Positions 20,917 to 30,885 of a DNA stretch of 64,000 nt are shown piece after piece. The DNA comes from Tetrapyrgos nigripes. Its lineage: Eukaryota; Basidiomycota; Agaricomycetes; Agaricales; Campanellaceae. The stretch lies in contig JAACJM010000061.1 in NCBI GenBank assembly GCA_013368315.1, forward strand, positions 339,826 through 403,825, written 5' to 3'. Both the position numbers and the translations under genes were made by a program. A model generated the notes under the pieces. The model did not search any database, was not told where the DNA came from, and saw nothing but the letters and a program-made list of their open reading frames with translations. How positions within the stretch are numbered: the first letter of the stretch is position 1; each line of letters starts with the position of its first letter.

Positions 20917-23779
20917 CTACTGAGTTGCCCCATGGTCTTGCAGATATTTCACTACCTCTGGTCGATGTGCAATCTGTGCTGCTTTGAGTGCAGACCCATA
21001 TCTCCCTCCCTCTGTATTAACATCTGCCCCCTTCTCCACAAGATACTTGACAATATCCAAATGTCCCCATGGTGCTGCTGCTTGCAATGCAAACCCATAT
21101 GTCCCTCCTTCTGCATTAACATCTGCCCCCTTCTCCACAAGATACTTGACAATATCCAAATGTCCCCAATATGCTGCTGCGTGCAATGCAGACCCAAATT
21201 CCCCTCCCTCTGCATTAACATCTGCCCCCTTCTCCACAAGATACTTGACAATATCCAAATGTCCCTCTCCTCCTGCTGCTTGCAATGCAAACCCATAATG
21301 CCCTCCCTTTGCATTAACATCAGCTCCATTTTCAACCAACACCTTGACTATATGGAAGTATCCATTTTCAGCTGCATCATAAAGTGCATATCCTGGTTCT
21401 TGAGGAGGAAAGTGAGAAATATCCTTAGCCTTTCTCCAGAGGCTGTAGAGCGATGAACAGACTTTGTGATTATCTGTTTCATCCCTCCTCCTCAGTGTAC
21501 CCCATATGAAGGCCTGAATGGAATTCCAGTTGAGATCCACATAGCAGTTCAAAGCTGGAAAGTCTTTGGTTCCCCCCCATAGATCTTTATAAGCAGTATC
21601 ATGGAAAACACCATGCACAGCCTGATGAACCACCTCCTGGATGGAATCATTTGATTGCAGAGATTGTAGCCATTTAAGGCAATAAGCCAACATAGTGTGA
21701 TGTCGAGTAGATGAGGATGATAATTGGTAATTGTCTTCCCATGTGAGAGGGATAAGGTGAAGAAACACGGTCTCTGCATGCCTGAGAGACGTGTTTGGAG
21801 CAGAGGGCCATTCAGGTGGGGCAAGATTTGAAAGGTGGCTGCTCCAAGAATCATGGTAGTTATTTTGCCCATGATAGGTGACTAGTTTCCAAAAATATTG
21901 AAAAATGCTGAGAGGAAACATAAGAAGATGGAGGAGGGCAAAAAGTATTGGGACTCTATATGGGCATTGGATGTGAATGACAGGGATGATGATGCTCCCA
22001 AAATACATCAAAAAGGATATCCCAGTGACAGAGACCACAATCCAGCAAAGGGATTGATGAAGCTCTGAAACATAGACTGAAAGGCCAACCATGAAGAGGC
22101 CAAGGGATGCATGGAGTATAATAGGTAAGAGCCCAATGATCTCAGGAACTCTCCACTTTTCAAATCCAAGGTAGCGGAATTGACGGATTTTGGCACGCTC
22201 CTGAGCATTACCAGTGGGAAGGGAGAAATTATATGCTTGAAGCCATTGCTTAACAAGCACAGAGAGAAGAGCTGTAGCCAGGGAGAGGGACAGGGAGGCA
22301 AAGAACAGTCCGTTGATCCAAAGATCCTTGGTACTGACATCAGTGTTATCCAAATTAACTGATGCCTGTGGAACAGATTGCAGAGTTGTTGTGTTCCCAG
22401 CAGCACGAAGCAGCTGGTTCTGCTCAAGCATAAGACTTGCTGTGATCTTGGCGTAATCTGGTTGAAGATTTACAACAGTGGAAATGACAAAAGATGTCAC
22501 TACAGCAGAAAAGAGTGCCGCCTATTACTTAGGTGAACAAAGCATTCAATATGAACCATTTTTTGCACTTACAAAGACAAGTAGAGCATCAAGAGTGTCC
22601 CTAAAACCCTTCAACATCTCATCATCAAAAGTTTCTGCCTCATCAAGGTAAACTTTCCACACTCGGGCATTCTCCCTTGCCTCTTTGCCAAACTTGTCTG
22701 CTGGGTATTTACGAGTATAGTCATAGTCTCGGGTTCCTAAGAGAACAGTTGATTAATCAGAGAGTTGTAGGATTATCATAAAGACTCACCAGTGTATGAA
22801 CTCTGGTATTCCGGGATACCCAGCAGCTGGCAAAGATTCCCTTGCTTCTTCTCAGTGTCAAGCTGACAAGTTGGGTTACTTGGCTTTGCATTTTTGGAGT
22901 CCGTGTCTATAGTACAGTCATCATGTAGTCAATGAAAACAGGCATTCTATCCAATATACTATGATTACTCACTGGTTTCCTGAAGTGAGGAAAGAAGTGC
23001 ACCCTCCAAGATTTGTACAATGGTATTATCTGGTGACTTGCCACCTTCTAATTCTAAATATTCAGTATGGGACCAACAGAATGAGACAGTGTGTTACCTA
23101 CCCTTGTTGGTATCTTGAGAATTTGGTTTACCCAGTACACTGGGAGCAGCCTCATCCTTGGTGTCTGCATACATGTGAGAGGACATTTCTTTCAAAAGTA
23201 GGTAATTACTTACTATTGTTCGCTGTAGGTTCAGACTTGGATTTTTCTTCCATAACATTAATATTACGGACTAACAGAATAGTCAGTATCTCAGTATCCA
23301 AATCAGACGAAGAAACAACAGCAGACTCACCTTCGGAATCTGTCCGAGCATCCTGAGCATTTGAGGAATGCTGGGAAGCCATACTGTTTGAACGAACGGA
23401 GTGTCCAGTAGACTGAGGCAGGGCTGCAGGAGTTTCGTTTTTTTCGCCTGCATCGTGCGCGACAGATCCCGGCTTCACCGGAACACTCGTAGTGCTGGCG
23501 GCAACAGATTGGGACGGGTCAGATTTCGGCTCTGCAGTTGCATTCGAGTCAGCGGTGTCGTTGGTAAATCTAGCGAAAAACAGACTCACCCTTCCCCTTT
23601 CTTTTCTCGTTTCCAGCCCTATCTGCTGCCGGCGCAGAGGATTTCTCGGAGGATTGACGCCGTCTGACACCCGCCTGTCCCTTCACTGCGCTACTTAGGC
23701 TATTTCGAGCTTCTTCCGATGGTTGTGGGATGTTTGGAACAGAGGGGGGGATTTTGTGCTGGGATTGTGGGTCGTTCAT
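20917..23779 (-). CDS. DUF6535 membrane protein with C-terminal ankyrin repeats, intact copy B (817 aa)
   Basis: Nine exons, 23590-23779, 23331-23531, 23214-23246, 23102-23164, 22973-23053, 22790-22906, 22573-22736 and 20917-22521, join in one frame (the listed blocks give eight coding exons). All introns are GT..AG, 48-117 bp, phase 1 except the last. The first intron (23532-23589) removes an apparent frameshift. Residues 1-225 are polar, Ser/Gln-rich and probably disordered. About 226-500 is DUF6535, with VWKVYLDEAETFDDEML, then membrane segments near 281-303, 355-378, 412-466 (two) and 473-497. After a linker, residues 658-817 hold five ankyrin repeats (GHLDIVKYLVEKGADVN). A membrane-anchored binding or sensor role is inference. 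DUF6535 has no known activity. Confidence 0.85.
23331..23531 (-). other. Exon 2 of gene B, defined by a 58-bp intron
   Basis: The donor GTGAGT at 23584-23589 and the acceptor TGCAG ending at 23532 give a 58-bp phase-1 intron. Without it the frame from the ATG at 23777-23779 hits TAG. With it the protein continues as EPKSDPSQSVAAS, as in copies C and D. In C and D the equivalent intron is 60 bp and has no stop, so it could also be read through. Confidence 0.75.
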
Positions 23780-23857
23780 GGTGCGTGTGGTGGTGGCGGT
23801 GGTAGTGGAAAGAGTCAACGTGTGTACTGACAGGAAGTATGATTCCACAACACAGTG

Positions 23858-24041
23858 TTCGCCATAAGGGTTAAGCCTTACTTATGCTAAGGGCTTAACT
23901 TCTTAAGAGACGTAAGCCGTAACAATACTGGCAACCCTTAAGCACCCTTAAGTACGGCTTAAGATGTAGTAGTCACATGAAATTAGCTGAGAACAATTTT
24001 TTTTACTGTAGCTTAGTAGGCTACGCGTCGATGCTGGTCTA
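23858..24041. other. Left end region of an older hAT-like element
   Basis: Homology with the sequence upstream of genes A and D stops near 23855. The new sequence begins CAGTGTTCGCCATAAGGG and has repeated CTTAAG and GGCTTAAG motifs, seen again near 25540 (GGCCTTAAGTACCCTTAA). It probably marks the end of a decayed element that holds the BED exon described next. A clean right TIR was not found. Confidence 0.4.
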
Positions 24042-24351
24042 CTGTGACATGACCGCCGCAACGGTCCTATGGGAGTACTTCTATAAAGGTACCACGCAAA
24101 ATACAAGCCACTGGAATAGGGCTGTCCACCGTATCCGTATATACGGGGGACACGGGCGGTATATACAGTTACGACGCCGTACCGTACGAGGGTCGAGGAT
24201 GAGTTTTGATGGCACGGTAGCGGCACGGCTTACCCCTGTAGACGGGATTTGCCATACGGCAATACGGCCGTGTTGACGGGTCACCACGTAGCCAAGGTGT
24301 CCCTCTACAAAGCCCAGAACCACCCTCTTTCACTAACCTGAACTCTCTATC

Positions 24352-25095
24352 AGGTTTTCCTCAAAAGCGCAGCTTTTACTTTTGTATCTCAATACAAAAA
24401 GGTTCAGGTTACCGGTCATGAACTGGATGAATATTTCAAACTCTCTCCGGAAGACATAGACCGTTGCGATCTGATTCGCTGGTGGTATGCTCGTCAGGCT
24501 CAATTTCTAAATCTGTACAGGCTTGCAAGAGATTTGCTACATCAGTATTTTGACAAATCTCTGGTCCGCTGGTGCCTGCCAAAATTTGGCGGGCGCCAGT
24601 GGAAACCAGTTACCAGATGCTAAGCGAGCTTAAGCGACCAGCCAAGTCAAAACTCCCACCAGTAGAAATCTTAAATTGCGATGTGTGAAGCTTCCTCCCT
24701 GCTGATGCCCTCTGTAAGATGTTAGAATACGTTGATTTGTGTGTAAGACAATGTGTATGATAGGAATATAGGGCAGGATACAAGGGGAGGAAGATACATG
24801 CATGCAAAATTATGGGTACCAGCCGAACCAGTGGGAAAGTCCGCCAGAACTTTGTCAAAACACTGATGTAGCAATCCCTGGTGAGTCTCTTTGTTGTTTC
24901 TTATACCTTGCTGTACGTATACTGACTTGTTGTTAAGGCTCTGCAGTTGCTGTTGAACGGGTGTTCTATGGAGGGAGATACAATCTCACTTCGTCGGGGC
25001 AGCTTGCAGCCAGAGATCATCAGGGCACTGATGATTTGAAGAATTATATCAAACTTCATCACAAAGCAATCCTGGACGTGACAGGGAACGAGTAG
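24352..25095 (+). pseudogene. hAT transposase C-terminal (dimerisation) fragment
   Basis: Exon 24352-24539 encodes ...ELDEYFKLSPEDIDRCD then LIRWWYARQAQFLNLYRLAR and DLL. After the MITE it resumes AIPG (24869-24880). A 57-bp intron (24881-24937) follows, then SAVAVERVFYGGRYNL and onward to a stop at 25093-25095. This is the hAT dimerisation region (WW, YRLARD, PGSAVAVERVFSGGR in the family). The usual Ser of FSGGR is Tyr here. With the N-terminal two thirds missing it cannot encode an active enzyme. Confidence 0.85.
24540..24868. mobile_element. MITE with TA duplication inside the hAT transposase exon (329 bp)
   Basis: Starts CATCAGTATTTTGACAAA and ends with the inverted form (TTTGTCAAAACACTGATG), flanked by TA at 24538-24539 and 24869-24870. 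Removing it restores the hAT reading frame across DLL-AIPG. Related copies sit at the end of each R block. Tc1/mariner-type mobilisation fits the TA duplication. Confidence 0.85.
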
Positions 25096-25539
25096 ACAGA
25101 CATTTTAGCCTCTTTTTATTTACACACTGCCTCTGATAGAACTATAGGTATCATGAAGTCCATCTATTCGTTAAAAGTGATTTACAGAAAAAATACGTCT
25201 GTATAGCCATAACACGGCCGTTAACTAGGGTAGCTGTCCCGTCTCAAGTTGAGAAGGACTTTATACGATACGGCTCCGGCGTTTCCGTGGCCGTCTGACA
25301 GCCCTACACTGGAAGGCCCACTGCCTTGGGTGCATCAAACAACACGCTCCTCAGCTCCACACATCAAGAACCAGACTTCGGTTGACATCAAAACCCTTGA
25401 CGGTGAAAGCTGGTTTCAGAAAGGTGAGTTTATTGATGATAGAAGTATAAGGACTCACACTAATGCTGCACTTGCAAGCCTGCGAAGATGCTGGACACAT
25501 CCGATGAGTATGACGGGTAACTACAAATTTTTATACTAA

Positions 25540-26880
25540 GGCCTTAAGTACCCTTAACACCACAAAAACTGACAAAAGTATATATGCAGAAACGATGAAT
25601 ATGAACCCATATATTCCTCGTTTTAAAAATGGGAAAATATTTGGTGCAAGTTTACTGTATGCATACCCCTGTTTTCGCATATTTTCAAAACGGTAGTATA
25701 TATTCACATATATTCTGCTGTTTTTGAATGTAATGAAAATGAGGGTATGTATCAGTGATATATACGGCTTACTTTAGGGATAATTGGGTCCTACTTAGGG
25801 CGCTTTCGCAGGTATTGAAAAACAGGGAATATTCTGTACATATGTTGGAGTATATTCATTAGTAGCTTTCCGGATACCGAAGTACAAAATGTGCTTACTG
25901 TACATATCAGAGGCACATCTCGGGTCCACACCGAGACATTATTGAGGTCCTGGAATCAAGATACGATACCGTTAGAGTGAGGTGCTACTTATGCCGAGGA
26001 CTCAACCGGATCCCAGGATGGAAAGACAAGCAAGTCGCGACGCGGGTCGCGCGTGAGTCATTCCAAACTCCGACTGAAACGCCGCTTATAAAGACGCGTC
26101 AAAAATCGTATCGACATCATAGACTTTCTTCATCCCTTACCACCACCACCATTACTTCTTCTCTCCTCTCTTCCCAACGCTCTACTCCATGATCACAGCA
26201 GTGAATTCGCTGTCACGATGTAAACGCCTCGCTGGATAAATATGTATCTGCGCACACGCCAAACCCGCTCAGACATTGCAAAAGCAACCCTGGTTGCCTG
26301 ACTCGACGAAGGACTATACGGTAGACAAGACGACTGGAAGATGAGGTGGGGTCATGGCAAGGGCATGTGTGATCAAGCAAAAGTACGTGTATTCGCTTTC
26401 TTCGCCCTCGCTGTTTTCACTGACAAGCTTGTACATATGACAGTGCGACATCGCTGTTGATGCGTTGACGCGTAATCCTGCCCTGCTTCCGTAAAACGTT
26501 CTTAGTGAGTCTCACACCTTGTTTTTCAGCATAATCTCATCTTTTTTGTATAGGTTACGCGCATATACTCAGTACTTTGAATTAATCTAACCCCTTACGA
26601 TCTTCGGAGCCTTCACTCATGGTCCGTCCTTCTTCGTAGTCTTCAAACTGGTGCTCGAGTGTCGTTTTCTCCTCACCGCGTGTGTCAATGTCATCCCTGC
26701 CGCCGTTTGAGCGAAGGTGCGCGTGTTTTCTTTCTTTACCCTTAGCGTTCTCACTGACAGGTTGATGCATACACAATGATAGGACTCAGAGCCTCATCCA
26801 GCGCTTGTACTTAGTACCTTTGTATGTACCATTTATGTAGATACTCATAATTGAAGTCAAATCTTTATCCAGGCCGAATG
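25540..26880. other. AT-rich unique stretch without recognisable gene
   Basis: Contains TATATATTC-rich text near 25600-25760, a few intron-like GT..AG stretches (26380-26560) and short ORFs with low-complexity Ser/Thr content (26150-26190). Nothing matches a family I know and the other units do not contain it. It replaces the P and T blocks of units C and D. Confidence 0.4.
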
Positions 26881-26929
26881 CAAGTCTGCAATATATGTCT
26901 CGCTCTTTCAGATGTGCTTCCTTATATGC

Positions 26930-27069
26930 CTCGAGTTCGCATATATTCCTTGTCTTTGAATATATGCCTCATTTTCGCATATATTCCTCGTCTTCGCATA
27001 TATCCCTCACCTTCGCATATATGCTTCGTTTTTGCATATATTCCTCATCTTCGCATATATCCCTCATCT
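26930..27069. repeat. Imperfect tandem repeat, about 20-bp period
   Basis: About seven copies of a TTCGCATATATTCCTCGTC-like unit, with ATATAT conserved and the flanking CCTC variable. It lies next to the foldback MITE. Confidence 0.7.
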
Positions 27070-27151
27070 AAAAAACGGCGGAATGTATACCGTCTACATA
27101 CCGTCTACATACCGTCTATAAACCACGCGATAGTCATAAATACTTATATAT

Positions 27152-27418
27152 CACTGGATGCAAACACTTGTAATTCCTTGGATATACAGAGGAATTACAT
27201 AAGACTTACACTGGTACACTCAATATGTAAGTTCACTTGACTTACTGAAGTATTACCAGAGACCAAAAAAAATGAAACCCATTGTAAGGCATAAAGTCTC
27301 ACAGTGGTCCCTGATAATACTTCAGTAAGTCAAGTGGACTTACATATTGAGTGTACCAGTGTAAGTCTTATGTAATTCCTTGGTATATCCAAGGAATTAC
27401 AAGTGTTTGCACCCAGTG
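27152..27418. mobile_element. Foldback MITE, 267 bp
   Basis: Two long arms of about 113 bp (CACTGGATGCAAACACTTGT on the left, ACAAGTGTTTGCACCCAGTG on the right) pair with few mismatches around a short A-rich loop. The flanks are TAT on both sides (27149-27151 and 27419-27421), a 3-bp target duplication. There is no coding content. Confidence 0.85.
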
Positions 27419-27659
27419 TATTCTGGCATTATTTATACGAGGAATATATCCGAAAACAGACCGTATAAGGGTATGTTTACTTCTGTACATTTTTGTGGTG
27501 AAGTACGTACTTAACTTACAGCTGTTCGCAAAAAGAATGACAGTAGGAATTTTTGAAAGTATATATCTCGATTCGGGTGACGCGTCAGCCTACTGTACCT
27601 ACTGTACCGTACTCGAAGCCCTTCCTCAACTGGTGCTGGGCAATTGCGCATCAGTACTT

Positions 27660-30600
27660 TAGCAAGCCCCGTTTGTCGCGACTCTCTCGACGTCGTCTTC
27701 CACCGAGACAACCCACTGCAAGCCATTCAAAATTTGATCAGCTTGTACATCTCCACCTTCTACTCATTCTCTTCCTTACGCGTCTGTGTACTATCTTCAC
27801 TTTGACGCCAAGTCACTTTGGCTCTTCGCTCGCATGCCCGGTCACCCACTCCAACCCGTCAGTTCCTTCGGTGTTTCTTCTTCTAAAACCCGCATCCTGA
27901 ACACCGTTCCTTCCTTCCTCAGCCCATACCATCAAAAAGCCCTTCTCATTTAGCCCAAGACCATTCGTCACTCCCAACGCCTCTCTCCCCCGAGTCCCCA
28001 CATAAACGACAACCCTGCATATGGACTATCGTTGACTTTGGGGCTATTCAGTCATCTGAAACCCCTCCGCACCTCGTCTCTCGACCTAGTCACTTGAAGA
28101 CCGAAACTATTCCGCAATGCAGAGGTTCGCAAGATCGAGTTGTCGGAACGAGACGTGAAATTTACAAATGGGGTCCAAGCGGGTACTGCGAATGAGAGGG
28201 CTTCTGTGGGTGCGAATGGAAATAAGAGCGATGTGCTTTTGGGTTCTAATTAGCTTGGTGGTAAAACTACAAGAGGTGAGTTGGCTGATGCGTATTTTCC
28301 AACAATCAGCGAATGGTACTAATGATTTGTTCTTTTCTTTTCTTTTCTTTCTACCTATCTAAACGCTAAGCAGCCTCCCTACCATACCCGCCTCTACGTC
28401 TACCTCAAGACTTCCAAACGTCGGCCGTAAACTCTTCAAACTTCTTTTTCTCGCCAACGCATCCAACGACCTAGACACTCTAACCCCCTCACCCGTTCGC
28501 TCCCATACCGCCGTTACGATCTCTTCATACAGTGTCGGAGTTGATTGAGGGCCCACGAGAGTCTGGACAGTTCCGAAGCTAATTTGGAGAGAGCAAAAAA
28601 GCCGCAGAAAGAGTTCTGGCGGGTGCTACTAAAGAGAATGGATGAGAACGCCTTTCCTCGTCCCCGAAATGCACATGTACACTTTCGTGCCGGCCCGTTC
28701 CTCTTTTGTCCTCAACGCAGCGGGACCCCAACGACCATAAATCCAGCTACCAACCATCAACCCCCCGCCGTTCTCCCTCGCCTTCAGCAAAGAACTCATT
28801 CTCATGAAAAGGGTTTCTCTGAATCGCAGCCCAAACGAAACCAACTGAACGATTCGGAGCGTCTGTTGACGAGGAGAAAGGTCGGGTTTGGGTCGGCGTA
28901 GAGAATTGGGTCCGGGGACGATAATGTTAAGGTGTTTTCGTTGGTTTTTGGAAGTAAAAGTGATGATGAAGGACTTGGTGATGAGGGAGAACGTGGTGGT
29001 AGTTGTAGTGGGTATGAGGGCGGATGGGGCAAGGGATGATACGTCAGGTACATTTTCGTTCGTCTTTTTCGCGTTTTGATCCTCTTCCGCCGGTTCTCTT
29101 CATTTTCGGTCTCTGTGTCGGTTTCATTCTGACTCCCGCTGAACACTTCACTCTGGCGTTAGGACTCAGTAGACGAATCTTTGTTTCAGGGTTACAGACT
29201 TCCACGCAGGGCACTCCTTATGCTTTCAATCCATCTCTCTCCGCCATTTATCACAATTCTCGTCGTCGTCAACGTTCTTTTTCTGACTCTCAACTGTCAC
29301 GCCATCACACGGGTCACGCTCCAAACCTGTGAACGTCCAAAACAACAAAACTGGGGTAAAGTGCCATCGCTTCGCGTGGCAAACTACGAGGCCCTCAGGA
29401 TCGGGGGAGGAAGCGAGGAGGAAGACAAGGCGCACCCTGATGCTGCCTACGCTGCCTTGGTTATGTGTTTATCCGAGGAAGCCATGAACGACGTCATGAT
29501 GGTCTCGACCGTGATTGCAGAGAGCGCTTGCCGAGCGCCAACGAACAGGGGTGGGAGTTTGAACCCGTGGAAAAGTTTTCGAGGTCGACCTAAGTTAACT
29601 CAGCCTAAAGGCCTCGTAACAGCGCAGCTCACCGACTCTCTATGCAATCCTCGGCAAATTCACGGTGGCGAATATGGGATACCACTAGATGCTCTGAAAG
29701 GAGCTGGATGGTCCTAATACTGCTGGTTCTGGAACTATGTCAAGGGCTCGGTTTTTAAATAACGAAGTCTACGAAGGCTAGTAACGTATGTACATTTGCC
29801 TTGAGGTGACATTTTCTCCTCTTATTTGTTCTTTCTGTTTATCCCAGATCTCTCTCTCTCAGGATCCCAGCGCTGTCGTCTTCGTCTTCCGATGTCAAGG
29901 TTTCTCGATGTCAGCCATAAACTCTCTGGATCATTCTATTCCGCACTACGGCCACCACCACCCCCATTCAACGCTCTAGATACACTTGCCCCACAATACC
30001 CGTCACATCAATGCTCCCCATTTCTGGACCAAGTTTGAGTAATCACGCGAGTGGAAATGCTAACACGAATAACGGATCAAGGAGGACGATTCCTTTGTCA
30101 TTCTCGTCTCCTGGGTCTGGGCTAGGATCGGGGTCTGGTGTGGATGGCCAACAAGGCCATGGTAATGAGAAAGATGGAAGTGGTGGTGGTGGAGGTGGTG
30201 GCTACTGAGGAGTCCAGGACGATAAGGTACGTTCGCTTTCCGTTCTTTTTCTCATCTCTCTGTTTTTGTTTTAGTTTTTATGGGATATAAACACGTACCA
30301 ACCAATGTCCTCTTTTCCTTCCTTTCTCCTTTTCGTACCCTTCTCTACCTTTGTCCAACTGCGTCGCCAAAAACTGCTTGATGTCGGACGTAAACTCCCG
30401 GTATCGTTCTCTTCTTCCAACTCTATTCGCCATTATCACACCATGGTGACTTCTGTCTACCCGCTCCACTCAAAGACCCAACCTAACGTCTTAAATATTA
30501 CCGTAACCAGCTACATATCATAAAGGAGGATTTTGGCCAGGATTACTGATGGTACGTTGGCTTTTACTTTCCTTTCTCGTGCCGTATTTTCTCAAATTTC

Positions 30601-30882
30601 ATTTAGTTTCGATCTGATATAAACTCGTATTAACCCCTTCTTTTTCTTACTTCTCTAGCTTTTCGTCCAGAAAAACGCTCTCTCTCTGCACTCGTTAGCT
30701 CCCCACATCCCGTCCACGTCTCTTTGCGTTTGTTTATTCCCTTGCTCCCAGGTAAAAATTTGGTGAGATGGAGGATTCGAGGCTGAGGTGGATCGTCTTC
30801 TATGCCTTCAATTCAACTTGGGATGCTTGAACAGAGTTTGGATGAGAAGTCGGGGACAGGAAAGAATGGGAATGGGGAGATG
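27660..30882 (+). repeat. Exon-like block Q, copy B
   Basis: Collinear with 44100-46830 and 58800-61890 except for a SINE-like insert. Exon-like parts in order: the ERASVGAN stretch (28190-28270), TSSYSVGVD and the GAGAACGCC segment (28370-28700), RKSTGG-type text, DEGLGDEGERGGS (28960-29010) before a GT donor, the CERPKQQN segment (29330) and a Ser/Gly-rich stretch SGNANTNNGSRRTIPLSFSS (30040-30110). Frames shift between copies and no full gene can be built. Confidence 0.55.
29352..29617 (-). mobile_element. SINE-like element, short form (266 bp)
   Basis: Absent from paralog positions 45542 and 60603. The flanks are AAC on both sides (29349-29351 and 29618-29620). Read on the minus strand it begins ACGAGGCCTTTAGGCTGAGT, with an A-box-like TAGGCTGAGTT at +11 and a B-box-like GGTTCAAACTC at +53, the spacing of a tRNA promoter. 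The other end reads ...GGCACTTTACCCCA. The origin from a tRNA is inference. A 3-bp target duplication is short for a SINE. Confidence 0.6.
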
Positions 30883-30885
30883 ATT

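Larger units (their letters stand above)
24117..25306 (+). mobile_element. hAT transposon, 1190 bp, internally deleted
   Basis: Ends are TAGGGCTGTC at 24117 and GACAGCCCTA ending at 25306. The 8-bp target duplication CACTGGAA is perfect (24109-24116 and 25307-25314), as expected for hAT. It contains only the last exons of a transposase, so most of the gene has been lost, and it is itself interrupted by a MITE at 24540-24868. Subterminal GTATAC and CGTACGG motifs near both ends may be transposase sites. Confidence 0.9.
24048..25534 (+). pseudogene. Older hAT transposase BED-finger exon, split by a younger hAT insertion
   Basis: Joining 24056-24116 to 25315 and onward gives LWEYFYKGTTQNTSHWKAHC followed by LGCIKQHAP. 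This matches the BED zinc-finger opening of basidiomycete hAT transposases (W-x-x-F, then C-x-x-C, then H). A GT donor follows near 25421 and a short second exon-like piece near 25477-25510. No more of this transposase is visible. The split falls exactly at the CACTGGAA target duplication of the inner element. Confidence 0.6.

Noticed and set aside
21000..21340. Regular 99-bp repeats that could suggest a CRISPR-like or satellite array
   Set aside because: Each unit is one 33-residue ankyrin repeat in frame, and the organism is a fungus.
20932..21456. Long plus-strand Cys/Pro-rich ORFs opposite the ankyrin repeats (also 37056-37630, 51016-51578)
   Set aside because: They are antisense shadows of the 99-bp ankyrin unit and repeat with its period. 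The minus strand carries the recognisable domain.
23569..23590. A 20-bp intron GTGAGT...CTAG in gene B
   Set aside because: Too short for splicing and gives the wrong phase. The acceptor at 23532 gives a normal 58-bp intron and the correct frame.
29181..29717. 178-codon plus-strand ORF
   Set aside because: It runs from block Q into the 266-bp SINE-like insert and out again, so it is a chance fusion.
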